A stretch of 64,000 nt of DNA from Rhodobacteraceae bacterium SB2 (GTDB taxonomy: Bacteria > Pseudomonadota > Alphaproteobacteria > Rhodobacterales > Rhodobacteraceae): the NCBI GenBank assembly GCA_001642945.1, contig LGRT01000026.1, positions 1-64,000 on the forward strand, in the 5' to 3' direction. This document shows positions 18,016-27,309 of this stretch, one piece after another. Positions within the stretch are counted from its first letter, which is position 1; every line of letters begins with the position of its first letter. Under the pieces are notes generated by a model. It made no database searches and had not been told where the DNA came from. It saw only the letters and a program-made list of their open reading frames with translations. The translations under genes were made by a program, and so were the position numbers.

Positions 18016-19020
18016 ATGAATAAATACCTTCGCACAGCGGCCTTGGCCGCCACATCCACGCTGTTGTTGGCACTGCCAATGAAAGCGCAAGAATTAAACT
18101 TTTTCACAATTGGAACGGGCGGTACGGCATATACATACTACCCTGTTGGTGGTGTTATAGCGAACGCAATATCTAAACCTCCGGGATCACGCGAATGCGG
18201 CAAAGGTGGCTCTTGTGGGGTCGATGGACTGATCGCCTCGGCTGTTTCCTCACGTGGTTCTGTAGACAATGTGAACGCGATTATCTCCGGATTGCGCAAC
18301 TCTGGTTTCGCACAATCCGATGTGGCCTATTGGGCTTTCACAGGGACCGGCACGATGGAAGGCAAAGAACCTGCCAAGGACCTGCGCACTATCGCCGCTC
18401 TTTTTGAAGAACATATCCATCTAGTAGCTATGGCTGACAGTGGCATAAACTCTGTCGCTGATCTCAAAGGCAAGCGCGTGTCACTTGATGAACCCGGTTC
18501 TGGCACATATGTCGACGCAAACCTGATCCTGGAAGCCAATGGCCTGTCATCTGATATGATTACTGCAGAAGCCTTAAAAGGCGGTGCAGCGTCGGAGGCA
18601 CTGCGCAATGGAAAAATTGATGCGTTCTTTGTTGTCGCTGGATACCCAACGGGTTCTTTAGTTGAACTGGCCTCTGCAGCGTCTATCAAATTGGTTCCAA
18701 TTGACGGTGCTGGTGCTGATGCTTTGACTTCCAAATATGGCTTTTTTGCATCTTCTGACATTCCTGAGGGTGCGTATGAGGGGGTAAAGACAACCACAAC
18801 CGTAGCGGTTGGCGCGCAGTGGTTCACCTCGGCCAATGAAGACGAAGAACTAATCTACAATATCACCAAAGCGCTTTGGAACGATGAGAGCCGCAAGCTG
18901 CTGGACGTGGGCCATGCCAAAGGCAAGACCATTACACCCGCTACCGCGCTGAATGGCGTTGGTGTCCCGCTGCACGCAGGTGCTGAACGCTTCTATAAAG
19001 AAGCCGGTCTTCTCAAGTAA
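18016..19020 (+). CDS. TAXI-family TRAP solute-binding protein
   Basis: 334 residues from the ATG at 18016 (MNKYLRTAALAATSTLLLAL), with GGGAGG upstream and a signal peptide cleaved near MKAQE. The mature part shows the TAXI hallmark FFTIGTGGTAYTYYPVGGVI, then NVNAIISGLRNSGFAQSDVAYWAF and DLKGKRVSLDEPGSGTY. TAXI proteins deliver glutamate, dicarboxylates and other organic acids to DctQM-type permeases. It is followed after 76 bp by the fused TRAP permease. The ligand is probably linked to the neighbouring CoA-transferase and lyase (inference). Confidence 0.93.
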   Translation: MNKYLRTAALAATSTLLLALPMKAQELNFFTIGTGGTAYTYYPVGGVIANAISKPPGSRECGKGGSCGVDGLIASAVSSRGSVDNVNAIISGLRNSGFAQSDVAYWAFTGTGTMEGKEPAKDLRTIAALFEEHIHLVAMADSGINSVADLKGKRVSLDEPGSGTYVDANLILEANGLSSDMITAEALKGGAASEALRNGKIDAFFVVAGYPTGSLVELASAASIKLVPIDGAGADALTSKYGFFASSDIPEGAYEGVKTTTTVAVGAQWFTSANEDEELIYNITKALWNDESRKLLDVGHAKGKTITPATALNGVGVPLHAGAERFYKEAGLLK

Positions 19021-19096
19021 GATTAGCTTTCAAACACTGGGCTCAAGTGGTGATAACCTCTTGGGCCTTTTTTGATCTTTAAGTTGGACAAAAATC

Positions 19097-21178
19097 ATGA
19101 CAGTCGACCAAAAGACCGATGACAAGATTGAAGATATGTCCGGCTCATCACCGGCCCTCAGCCCCGAGTTAACCGCCGAAGAATTGGCGGAAATAGAACG
19201 CAAATTTGATCCTGAGACTGCCTTTAGAGCAACGGGAACCACGCTTGGTTTTTTCATTGCAGCCGTTCTTGTGGCCATGTCCGTTTATCATTTCTATGCT
19301 TCTGGTTTTGGTCTGATCCGCGAACTTTTGCATCGCGGGATCCATTTGTCTTTTGTCCTGGGGCTTGTCTTCCTTCTATTTGGATGGCGTCGCGAAACCG
19401 GTCGAATTCCTGTGACTGGGATGTTTCAGCTCCAAGGCGTGCCGATCCTTGATCTGCTATTCTCGGCTTTGGCAGTTGCGGCTGCGATCTATCTGCCTTT
19501 ACTTCCGCCCGAGATCGTCTCCGAGCGGGTAGGCAATCCGTCACAATCTGATGTTTTGATGGGTACCGCGCTCTTATTGCTTACGCTTGAAGCAACCCGC
19601 AGATCCGTAGGGCTAACACTGCCAATCATCGGTATTCTGTTCATTGCCTTCGCTTATTTTGGACCCTGGATGCCTGGCGCATTGAAGCATGGTGGTTCAA
19701 GTTGGCTTGGCATCATCAACCACCTTTATATGACCAATCAAGGTCTTTACGGCGTCGCTATTGGCGTTATGGCGCAATATGTATTTCTGTTTATCCTTTT
19801 TGGCGTGCTAGCAACCCGCATTGGGCTTGGCCAGCTGTTCATTGATTTAGCGATGGTTGTGGCTGGCCGCTATTCTGGCGGCCCTGCGAAAGTAGCGATA
19901 TTTTCATCTGCTTTCATGGGAACAATTTCTGGATCGTCAATTGCCAATACTGTAACAACTGGCGCGTTAACAATCCCGGCGATGAAGCGTATAGGCTACC
20001 CCGCGCACTTCGCCGGCGCGACAGAGGCCACAGCCTCAACAGGGGGGCAAATAACGCCGCCAATTCTGGGGGCTGCAGCCTTTATTATGGTTGAATACCT
20101 TGAAATTCCCTTGCGAGATGTATTGGCAGCGGCTTTGTTTCCGGCTTTGCTGCATTATTTCGGTATTTTTATCATGGTCCATCTGGAAGCAAAAAAATTG
20201 GGCCTGCGCGGCTTAAGGGCAGAAGAGCTTCCTAAAATAGGTGTAGTGCTTAAGGATCATTGGCTATCAATAATCCCTCTAATTATTTTAGTTTATTTGA
20301 TCTTATCTGGAAAAACACCCGACTATGCTGCGGTTTACGGGATCATTGCCTGTGTCGTGGTTGGGATTTTAAACCCAAATCATCGCTTGTCACTGTCTGA
20401 TTTATGGAACGCGCTAGGCTCCGGAGCGAAAAGCACACTTGCAGTGGGCGCAGCCGCCGCGACAGTTGGTATCGTTGTGGGGGTAGTTACCCTGACAGGG
20501 GTCGGCTTTCGTTTGGGCTATGTGGTGGTGCAAACTGCCACTGATATTGGCGAGGTCGTTGGGGGCATCTGGCCGCTCAATCACTTTAGCGTCGCTCAGT
20601 GGGCTTTGTTCTTCTCACTCGTTCTAATCGCGGTTGCGTGCATCATAATGGGCGCAGGCATCCCAACAACTGCGACATACATCATCCTCGTTGCTGTGGC
20701 GGCACCTGCACTGGCGCAATTGCAAGTTGAACCAATCGTATCGCATTTCTTCGTTTTTTATTATGGCGTTTTAGCTGACATCACTCCGCCCGTCGCACTC
20801 GCAGCCTATGCCGCGGCAGGTATCGCGGGGTCTAACCCGTTCAAAACAGGCAACACTGCGTTCCGGTTGGGTATTGCAAAAGCACTTGTTCCATTCGTGT
20901 TTGTCTATTCACCAGCTTTACTTCTCGTTGCAGATGGATTCACCTGGTGGGCTTTTACCTATACACTTGTCGGGGCAATGCTAGGCATCGGATCTCTTGG
21001 AGTAGCATTTTCCGGTTATCTAAGCGCCCCTCTCAAAAACTGGGAGCGTTGGTATGTCGGTATCACCGCGTTCTTGTTTATTGCGCCTGGTGTCTCGACA
21101 ATGTTGGTGGGACTTGTCGCATTAGTTCCCATTGCCTTGATTCAACAAAAGCGAAGGAAGACAGGGCCCAGCGGTTGA
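19097..21178 (+). CDS. TRAP transporter fused permease (DctQM)
   Basis: 693 residues with an N-terminal acidic cytoplasmic segment, a 4-5 helix small-subunit region (~50-180) and the ~12-helix large-subunit region of the DctM/TRAP family, including GTISGSSIANTVTTGALTIP and MGAGIPTTATYIILVAVAAP, the conserved pore-region repeats. This is the usual partner of a TAXI protein, using a Na+ or H+ gradient. It is the last gene of the plus-strand run that begins with the CoA-transferase. Confidence 0.93.
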   Translation: MTVDQKTDDKIEDMSGSSPALSPELTAEELAEIERKFDPETAFRATGTTLGFFIAAVLVAMSVYHFYASGFGLIRELLHRGIHLSFVLGLVFLLFGWRRETGRIPVTGMFQLQGVPILDLLFSALAVAAAIYLPLLPPEIVSERVGNPSQSDVLMGTALLLLTLEATRRSVGLTLPIIGILFIAFAYFGPWMPGALKHGGSSWLGIINHLYMTNQGLYGVAIGVMAQYVFLFILFGVLATRIGLGQLFIDLAMVVAGRYSGGPAKVAIFSSAFMGTISGSSIANTVTTGALTIPAMKRIGYPAHFAGATEATASTGGQITPPILGAAAFIMVEYLEIPLRDVLAAALFPALLHYFGIFIMVHLEAKKLGLRGLRAEELPKIGVVLKDHWLSIIPLIILVYLILSGKTPDYAAVYGIIACVVVGILNPNHRLSLSDLWNALGSGAKSTLAVGAAAATVGIVVGVVTLTGVGFRLGYVVVQTATDIGEVVGGIWPLNHFSVAQWALFFSLVLIAVACIIMGAGIPTTATYIILVAVAAPALAQLQVEPIVSHFFVFYYGVLADITPPVALAAYAAAGIAGSNPFKTGNTAFRLGIAKALVPFVFVYSPALLLVADGFTWWAFTYTLVGAMLGIGSLGVAFSGYLSAPLKNWERWYVGITAFLFIAPGVSTMLVGLVALVPIALIQQKRRKTGPSG

Positions 21179-21637
21179 ACGTTAATGTCTCAATTGACCT
21201 TGATAACTTAGTGTAACAAACCCAATAGCAGCCATCCACGACAAAAGCTCGAAAGGCAGCTTTGACCGAATAACCAACTTCTAAGAAAAGTGCCGAAACC
21301 GGCAGCATATCGGCCACTAGTTTCATTCGAGCCCTACTTTGTTTTAATTTATTCCTTCGCCTATAAATCCTACAGAATGGACCGGGCATGGGGTCCACAA
21401 ATGAATGGTGCTATCAGACGAATGAGAGCTCACATCAGATTGCTGAAAAAGCCTGAAACCATACGCTCAAAAATTGGTGCCAATCAGCGGTAGCAGCACC
21501 AAAATTCCGCTTTGCTGAATGATAAAGAGACCCTGCCAATTTGGGCAGGTGAAAAAATTTCGTTTGATAAGGACGTTGTTTAAGTTTTTTATTCAAGTGA
21601 TGGCAGTAGCAATTGGATAGAATTTGCCCGCGTAGAA
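21179..21637. other. Gap between convergent genes
   Basis: About 460 bp between the TRAP permease and a convergent SnoaL-like gene. An open frame of 67 codons (21290-21493) has no ribosome-binding site and basic shadow composition, and is not supported. Confidence 0.45.
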
Positions 21638-21958
21638 TTAATCTTTTATCAAAGTTCTATGCGTAGAGAGGCGCCACGTTTGCCCATCTTTTGAGAAATT
21701 TACCGCGGTCACTCGAAATTTTTGGCCATCATCCAACACAATATGATTAAAAACTAAGACGTCCTCATTTTCTGCCACAAGGTTTGGCTCTTTAAATTGC
21801 CAGTCACCCTCAACCAGTTCTCTAATTTCTGATAGCCATTCACCACGATCTTGCATTCCATATTCTTTGAAAAACAAAAACTCTTCATGGACAAAGCTTT
21901 CCATTCTTTCAATTGGCCCATTGTTCATAACATCAACAATAAAATTAAACTTTTCCAA
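21638..21958 (-). CDS. SnoaL-like protein, 106 aa (paralogue of the island copy at 53.6 kb)
   Basis: It begins MEKFNFIVDVMNNGPIERME, with GGGAGG seven bases upstream. The core HEEFLFFKEYGMQDRGEWL matches HEDFLSVQEYEMVSRDEFL of the protein at 53622-53945, and both end with a VTAVNFSKDG/TNVTFFKDG strand. Fold: NTF2/SnoaL cone. No catalytic dyad can be assigned. The paralogue in the tRNA-Ser island suggests exchange between chromosome and island. Confidence 0.75.
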   Translation of the reverse strand: MEKFNFIVDVMNNGPIERMESFVHEEFLFFKEYGMQDRGEWLSEIRELVEGDWQFKEPNLVAENEDVLVFNHIVLDDGQKFRVTAVNFSKDGQTWRLSTHRTLIKD

Positions 21959-22104
21959 TAGGACAGCCTCCCGATTTGACCCAAAACAACTCGACGCACA
22001 AATATATGGTGTCGTTTATTTATGCTTTATTAGCAAAGCCCTGACCACGCTGCGAATGGACAACATCAATTAAATGAAAATTCAATCACTACAAATGCTT
22101 TCAT

Positions 22105-22887
22105 TTAAACACCTAGCTTAGCTTTAAGACCACCATCAATCAGAAAGTCGCCACCAATACAAAAGCCGGCGTCGGGCCCTACAAGATAGGCAACAAGCGC
22201 ACCAATTTCTTCTACCGTTCCAATCCTTTTAATGGGATGAGATTCACCAAAACCAGAGAGCGTTTCTTCTACATCGCTACCCGGCTCTGTCAGTTCTGTT
22301 GCCGAAAACTCCAACAGTGGGGTACGGATCGATCCTGGTGAAATCGAGTTCACGCGTATATTATCTTTAGCACAATCGACCGCCAACGCGCGAGTGAAGG
22401 CATGAATTGCACCTTTGCTGGTAGCATAACCCAAAACATTATTCTGGTTCAAATGCCCCTGAACGGAAGCGATGTTAACTATCGATGCCGTTCGCCGCGA
22501 TTTTAACAGTGGATAAAGAAAATGGGCCATTAGAAAATAGCCAGTAAGATTGATGTCAATCACATTTCGCCATGCTTTTGGGGTCGTGGTTTCAATATTT
22601 CCGTACGTCTGAACACCAGCACAATTGATCAAAGCATCCAATCCGTCGATAACGCCATTAAGCTTGGTTGCAAAACTTTGAACAGCTGTTTCGTCTGATA
22701 CATCCAAATCGATAACTTGAATTGGTTTTCCTTTGGTCGCATTTCTAGCCTTTGCATTATCGACTTCACTGTTGCCACATAAAACTACACCAAAGCCCTC
22801 TGATATTAATTTTTGAGCAACTCCAAAGCCTATACCTGCACTGCCTGTCACAACCGCAATTTTGTCTGTATTCTTCCAGTTCATCAT
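22105..22887 (-). CDS. SDR-family oxidoreductase
   Basis: 260 residues, a classical short-chain dehydrogenase: cofactor motif TGSAGIGFG, NCAGVQTYG, Ser in IVNIASVQGH, the catalytic pair in YATSK, and ISPGSIRTPLLEFS. Two ATG codons lie at the start (22887 and 22884), preceded by GAGG. Rossmann-fold NAD(P)H enzyme acting on an unknown alcohol, ketone or sugar. Neighbours are small SnoaL- and barrel-like genes, which does not identify the pathway. Confidence 0.88.
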   Translation of the reverse strand: MMNWKNTDKIAVVTGSAGIGFGVAQKLISEGFGVVLCGNSEVDNAKARNATKGKPIQVIDLDVSDETAVQSFATKLNGVIDGLDALINCAGVQTYGNIETTTPKAWRNVIDINLTGYFLMAHFLYPLLKSRRTASIVNIASVQGHLNQNNVLGYATSKGAIHAFTRALAVDCAKDNIRVNSISPGSIRTPLLEFSATELTEPGSDVEETLSGFGESHPIKRIGTVEEIGALVAYLVGPDAGFCIGGDFLIDGGLKAKLGV

Positions 22888-23100
22888 ACAACCTCACTTC
22901 ATTGATCCAGTGATGGTATCTTAAACTTGCAGGACGCAACAATTCACAATGATTTTAAACATCCTTCGTTAGAAAATTTGTTTTAACACCTAGAACGACA
23001 CTAATCGGGAGTGAGGTTGCGAACAACGCGTTTCAGGATTTTGCAAATTCTATTACTTAGACTTTTTTAAAAACAACTTCGAGTATGATGCGCATAGGCT

Positions 23101-23421
23101 TTAGTCTTTAACTTGAAAAGAATGCGGTGCGTCCATTTCCAAGCCAGAATAGGCCTGCGTCCGGCTGCCTTCTTCATCCTTTTCTAAAAGATGGTCTACG
23201 CTATCAAGCCACTCAAGCCCGGCAATTTGGCCCTCAACTATAGCATCGATACTTGGTATTCGACTGATTTGAACAATTTCACCAGTGTCTAGCTCTATTA
23301 AACTCCAAGTAAGGTCTGGCTTGTTCATAATTTCAGCCAAACGCTCAAGAGCCATTTTAAATTCATCTGAGCAACCATGCTTAGGTGTATATTTTATCAC
23401 TGACCAAACTGCATTTTCCAT
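23101..23421 (-). CDS. Small hypothetical protein, 106 aa
   Basis: It starts MENAVWSVIKYTPKHGCSDE after AGGA at a suitable distance. The sequence WSVIKYTPKHGCSDEF then helix (KMALERLAEIMN), strand (TWSLIELDTGEIVQI) and helix fits a dimeric alpha/beta barrel monomer; this is a fold-level guess. Soluble, acidic. It lies between the SDR gene and another small gene, all on the minus strand, but with gaps of over 200 bp, so separate promoters are likely. Confidence 0.6.
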   Translation of the reverse strand: MENAVWSVIKYTPKHGCSDEFKMALERLAEIMNKPDLTWSLIELDTGEIVQISRIPSIDAIVEGQIAGLEWLDSVDHLLEKDEEGSRTQAYSGLEMDAPHSFQVKD

Positions 23422-23673
23422 TATTCATCCTAACTATTTTCTTATGACTAATGCGTTACAAAAATATGCAGAGGTTCTACAAACATTTTTCGAACAGCCT
23501 TGTCAATTTTGTAGGCTTTAACCGAGGTTATTTGACCAAAGAAGCTGCTTAGAAATGCTTAAACTGACATATCTAACCAATCCACTGTTCCTAAATTCTT
23601 AAAGAATTGACAATAATCCTCTATTTCTTCAATGCCAAAGTCTGTGAGGATTGTGCGCATAGGGTTAAATTTG

Positions 23674-24012
23674 TCAAACTTTCACGTCCGCCCAAACTTG
23701 ATAGGGATCGCGACCGGAACACTCATTTTTATTAATGTGCATGATAATCGGGTATGCCACCGTTATTAAATTTTCATCTAAGCCATTTTCCGTAAGCGTA
23801 GTCATGATATCTTCTTCTGTTTCCGCCTCCCAATGACAAAAGAAAAAATCATCTGTTCCCACCCAGGTTGCAATACATTGAACTTTAGGAAAATTCCATC
23901 GGTCTGCCCATTCGTAATCTGTACGAACCGTATTTTTCAAACTTTCAAAAGTATTTTTCTTGGCCAGTTCGCTTTTATAAGTGTGTATTGCCAGAAATGT
24001 TTTGCGCGCCAT
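23674..24012 (-). CDS. Small hypothetical protein, 112 aa
   Basis: The start at 24012 (MARKTFLAIHTYKSELAKKN) is preferred over 24018 because GGAGA is six bases away from it. Features are a Trp-rich middle (YEWADRWNFPKVQCIATWVG), strand FFFCHWEAETEEDIM, and a C-terminal His/Cys-containing segment. It faintly recalls DUF4242/NIPSNAP-like ferredoxin-fold proteins, but I do not assign a family. Soluble, single gene. Confidence 0.6.
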   Translation of the reverse strand: MARKTFLAIHTYKSELAKKNTFESLKNTVRTDYEWADRWNFPKVQCIATWVGTDDFFFCHWEAETEEDIMTTLTENGLDENLITVAYPIIMHINKNECSGRDPYQVWADVKV

Positions 24013-24158
24013 GAGCATTCTCCATTAATTTTTTTTCAGAATAACGCAGCGCAGAAATTTGTAGAGCAATTATTTAAGTTGTTTTTATTAATTCAGCGTA
24101 AAGTAAATCAAATACGGCCACGCAAGGTGCCTGCATAGCCGTATTAATGTTCCAATGT

Positions 24159-24569
24159 TTAAACTTGAGGCTGCTTTTCAACAGACGCGTCTTTTTTTTC
24201 GTCTAAAGACCAAGCACCTGCGCCGTTTGCGAATAAAAATAAGAAACCTCCAGCAATCGCAATATTTTTCATAAAACTTGCCATTTCATTTTGATCATCA
24301 AAATTATTATGAAAAATTAGAGCAGATAAAATGCTGAAACCAGCTAATCCCAAAGCAATCCAACGGGTTTGCCAGCCTATGATTATAGCTATACCGCCGA
24401 ATACCTCTAAGATTATAACAAAAGGCAGAAGAAAGCTTGGGACACCCATCGCCTCCATCCACCCCGCTGTAGCGCCGTAGTTAAACAACTTATTTAATCC
24501 AAACATTATGAAGATAAGCGAGATGAGTACCCTGCTCACTGGCGCGGCAAATGTAGCTGCTTTTTCCAT
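24159..24569 (-). CDS. DoxX-family membrane protein
   Basis: 136 residues from the ATG at 24569 (MEKAATFAAPVSRVLISLIF), preceded by AGGA; the open frame to 24614 lacks such a site. Four hydrophobic segments and the family pattern FIMFGLNKLFNYGA, GVPSFLLPFVIILEVFGGIA and NIAIAGGFLFLFANG mark a DoxX/SURF4-like integral membrane protein. The charged tail (DEKKDASVEKQPQV) is cytoplasmic. Members are linked to redox and thiol stress; the function here is unknown. It lies 16 bp downstream of a small frameshifted gene, probably one operon. Confidence 0.88.
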   Translation of the reverse strand: MEKAATFAAPVSRVLISLIFIMFGLNKLFNYGATAGWMEAMGVPSFLLPFVIILEVFGGIAIIIGWQTRWIALGLAGFSILSALIFHNNFDDQNEMASFMKNIAIAGGFLFLFANGAGAWSLDEKKDASVEKQPQV

Positions 24570-24585
24570 TTCGAGATCCTTTATG

Positions 24586-24713
24586 TTATGCCTCACGGCG
24601 CTTTTTTGCCTCATAGGCAGATTTTTCGGCTAAGTACTCTTCTTCGTTCAACAGATGCCAACCGATGCAATTACCATTTGGTGATCGTCCGCAGGCACTT
24701 TTTTTCCATCCAT
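24586..24713 (-). pseudogene. Small CDGSH-like gene broken by a -1 frameshift in an A7 run
   Basis: AAAAGGAG precedes an ATG at 24713, giving MDGKK. The protein-like continuation (CGRSPNGNCIGWHLLNEEEY, ending SAYEAKKRREA and TAA at 24588) is in another frame; the reading frames join if the run of seven A (T7 at 24699-24705) were eight. The intact product would be about 42 residues with Cys-x7-Cys and Gly-Trp-His spacing. The total length of 128 bases confirms the break. This may be a true mutation, programmed slippage or a homopolymer sequencing error. Confidence 0.6.
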
Positions 24714-25360
24714 GATATGCTCCTTTTCAAATTCAAAATCATAAGTTGGATATAAAAATTTTTGAGCTCTAGATAAGGCGTAAAAAACTGGTCAAAAGGT
24801 TCTATTTATCAGCACAGGAATTCGTAGCGCATCAAACAAGCAACACCGCCGCAACCCTCTCATAAAAACCGAACCGACTATTCAATGCTGATTTTTTCAA
24901 ACCCTTAACAAAAGTGATTTTAGGATTGTGAAATGCCGTTTTTGCCTTTGATAAATCTTAGACGCTTGTCAAAAGCTTGGCATCACCGCGAGGGTAGATC
25001 ATGATTTACAGGTTCAAGAGTTGGCGCTTCTTACGCTTAAAAAAAGACAAGCAATAAATTTTGCGGCGGCTACAGTTAAAAGCCTCGAAGGGCAGCGAGA
25101 TTATAGATACCAATCATAAATGGGCTTAGTGGGCCGCAATAGCGGCTATGCCTTCCAGCGCAATGTTCTGGAGAAGGAAACCGCACAGGCGCATGCTTGC
25201 CCCTAATGGGTACTTCATGCGCCAGTAGCGTCGCATCATCACGCTTCAGCATCACTTTATAGATTTTTCCAGTCACGAGGCCCTGTAAGGCCGCTAAGTA
25301 ATTCTTTTATTTTAGAAGCCTTTGGTTACGGTTTTAACAATCTAAAAAGAAGAGATAACA
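24714..25360. other. Gap with no supported gene
   Basis: About 650 bp. A 66-codon minus-strand frame at 25076-25276 has no ribosome-binding site and poor composition. Nothing else recognised. Confidence 0.45.
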
Positions 25361-25626
25361 ATGATATTCAAGCACAAGAACCGCGCTATCCTAGACAATT
25401 GGAACAAAGAAGAATTTTAAAAAATTATCCGGATTACATGTTCATTCGCGAAACTGAGCTTGTTAGATTAGATGACTGGGCGGATAAAATGGAAAAACGG
25501 GTCGTCAGCGGCGAGTTCCTGAAAGATACGAAAGACCGAAGAAAGACATCGTTGGTGCGTGAAAATGAACATCTATCTGAATTGCGGTTGGAAGAAGGCG
25601 GCGATCGAATTACTCTCATTGTTTAA
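25361..25626 (+). pseudogene. Hypothetical small gene with a frameshift at a T4/A6 tract
   Basis: ATG at 25361, preceded by AGAAGAG, reads MIFKHKNRAILDNWNKEEF and stops at TAA inside TTTTAAAAAA. The adjacent frame continues with strong protein character (LKNYPDYMFIRETELVRLDD, then EFLKDTKDRRKTSLVRENEH) to TAA at 25626. A one-base indel in the tract would join them into ~88 residues. Read alone, the 3' part has only a TTG start at 25399 with no ribosome-binding site. No family recognised. The same type of break occurs 650 bp to the left. Confidence 0.5.
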
Positions 25627-25806
25627 AAAAAGAAGGGTCTGGTACAGTAAAAGCCGCTCGCACTTGGGAAAGCTTCAATCTCACCGACGAAGTTGTTTTT
25701 CAGCGCCACAATTTAAATCTGCGTCTTACTTCTCAGGCCCCAGCCAAAAGGCAAATGCACCGCTCATCGTTCCTTTGACAGTCGCAGATAAAGCCATTGC
25801 TCTTGT

Positions 25807-26364
25807 TTAATCTAGCATCCGCGGCTGGCGTTTCGCAGTGATATTTTCAATAGCATCGGCAAGATGAATATCCGCGATTGCCGTGTCACCATTCGCAACG
25901 CGCAGGCGGTGCGCCTCGGCCAAAACGTCAGCATGCGTTGACCCTTCTGGCGGTTCAAACCGGTAACATGCCAGCTCAACACGCAACCCAAGCGGGTCGT
26001 GAAAATATATACTGTTCATAAACCCGCGATCTTTAACCGGCGTGTGCTTAATGCCGCGCTCCTTTAATCGTTCGCTGACTTGGGTCAGGACCACGCGTGA
26101 CACAGAGAAGGCCAGATGGTGCACGGCCCCTATCTGATCTTTTAGAAAGCTTCCGGAAGGTTTTCTGCTTTCATCGGTAAAAACTGTGATGGTTTGGCCA
26201 TTACCCACAGCAAAATATAGGTGGCCTTGAGACTGGTCATCTAAATTAGGCTGATCAAATATTAAGGAAAAACCCAACAAACCTTCCCAAAAATCAATCG
26301 AGGTTTGGCGGTCTGCACCAGTCAGAGTGATATGATGTATGCCTTGAGCTTGTATCTTGCGCAT
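25807..26364 (-). CDS. VOC-family (glyoxalase/extradiol dioxygenase-like) protein
   Basis: 185 residues. One VOC module pair begins GIHHITLTGADRQTSIDFWE and continues with GAVHHLAFSVSR and GFMNSIYFHDPLGLRVELAC. Candidate metal ligands are His in GIHHITL, His in VHHLAF and Glu in RVELAC, the layout of ring-cleaving dioxygenase-like proteins. A 50-residue C-terminal extension follows (EGSTHADVLAEAHRLRVANG). AGGA precedes the ATG. Substrate unknown. It stands alone. Confidence 0.83.
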   Translation of the reverse strand: MRKIQAQGIHHITLTGADRQTSIDFWEGLLGFSLIFDQPNLDDQSQGHLYFAVGNGQTITVFTDESRKPSGSFLKDQIGAVHHLAFSVSRVVLTQVSERLKERGIKHTPVKDRGFMNSIYFHDPLGLRVELACYRFEPPEGSTHADVLAEAHRLRVANGDTAIADIHLADAIENITAKRQPRMLD

Positions 26365-26748
26365 TATTAAAGTTGGTCCTCGATAAAATTTACAGGCTTC
26401 ATCTAACGACTGGCAGTTGATCTAGTCATTGTCATTCATAATCTAGAGCGCTTTCTGTCACACGCCAGAAATTGCAATGTCTATTCTTCCTAACGCCTGA
26501 CCGTTAAACGCGGCTGCAACCGTGCAGCCTATCAAATACGTCCAAATAACTTACGCTAGTACTTTTTCAGCGTGATAGGCTGACCAACCTGAGCGCCTGC
26601 TGAGATAAACCAGTAATGCTAAAAATTTGCTTATCTTTTGAGCATATTACATTATTTTTTACCCTCCAAAAAAAATAAATTGAAAAAAGGCCTTAATAGC
26701 GGTCTGATCAACTCAGTTACTTAAACCATAAATGGACATACTGAAATC
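26365..26748. other. Divergent intergenic region
   Basis: About 385 bp between the VOC gene and the exported barrel protein gene, which diverge. AT-rich toward the right. No defined operator seen. Confidence 0.45.
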
Positions 26749-27180
26749 ATGAAAAAAATAGTTATGTTATTGCTTACCGGTTTAGTCTTCGCAGTAAACG
26801 CCCACGCTGAGGATAATGCATTGGCGTCCAAGAGTGTGCATTGGTACATCAAAGCAAAGGTAATCACTGAAAATATTGATGCTTTGAAAGCAGTTATCTC
26901 TGAACTTGTTGAAATAACAAAAACTGAAACTGGTGTAACAAATTATGAATTTTATCTCAGTGAAAATAACATGCTCTACGTCTTTGAACGTTACTTAAAC
27001 TCTGACGCGGGTGCGGTGCACGACGCTAATGTTGGAGAAACTGAGGCAATGAAAAATATCTTCTCAATGCTGGAACCAAAAGAATTCGTTTTATTTGGTG
27101 GCCCCTATGAAGGGCCGTGGGGGGATTATATTAAATCACAAGGTATTTCGCCAAAATTAATAGGTGGTTTTAATCGCTAG
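26749..27180 (+). CDS. Exported ABM-like barrel protein, 143 aa
   Basis: A signal peptide (MKKIVMLLLTGLVFAVNAHA, cleavage before ED) is followed by a dimeric alpha/beta barrel domain of the antibiotic-biosynthesis-monooxygenase type: strand (VHWYIKAKVIT), helix (DALKAVISELVEITKTE), ETGVTNYEFYLSENNMLYVF and ERYLNSDA with the helix before FSMLEPKEFVLFG. ABM proteins are usually cytoplasmic, so a secreted version is notable. No classical cofactor. A repeat fragment lies directly downstream. Confidence 0.75.
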   Translation: MKKIVMLLLTGLVFAVNAHAEDNALASKSVHWYIKAKVITENIDALKAVISELVEITKTETGVTNYEFYLSENNMLYVFERYLNSDAGAVHDANVGETEAMKNIFSMLEPKEFVLFGGPYEGPWGDYIKSQGISPKLIGGFNR

Positions 27181-27190
27181 CTTAAACTTA

Positions 27191-27250
27191 AATGAGTGGG
27201 CTGAGCGATCAGCTCCTCAATCGCAACATCCTTTAAAGCCGCTCTAGTCT
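27191..27250 (-). repeat. Dispersed coding-fragment repeat, copy 1
   Basis: Read on the minus strand this encodes RAALKDVAIEELIAQPTH, the apparent C-terminus of a lost gene. Copies 2 (27711-27816) and 3 (30160-30225) encode variants of the same tail. The core GCTGAGCGATCAGCTCCTCA is identical in copies 1 and 2. No complete parent gene is in the window. Confidence 0.75.
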
Positions 27251-27309
27251 CTCTTTTCACCACGGATCATTTATGTTCTAAATTCACGAAAGAAAAAAGG
27301 AAGCAAGTA

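Noticed and set aside
25076-25276. 66-codon minus-strand frame
   Set aside because: No ribosome-binding site; biased shadow-like composition in a region with no other support.
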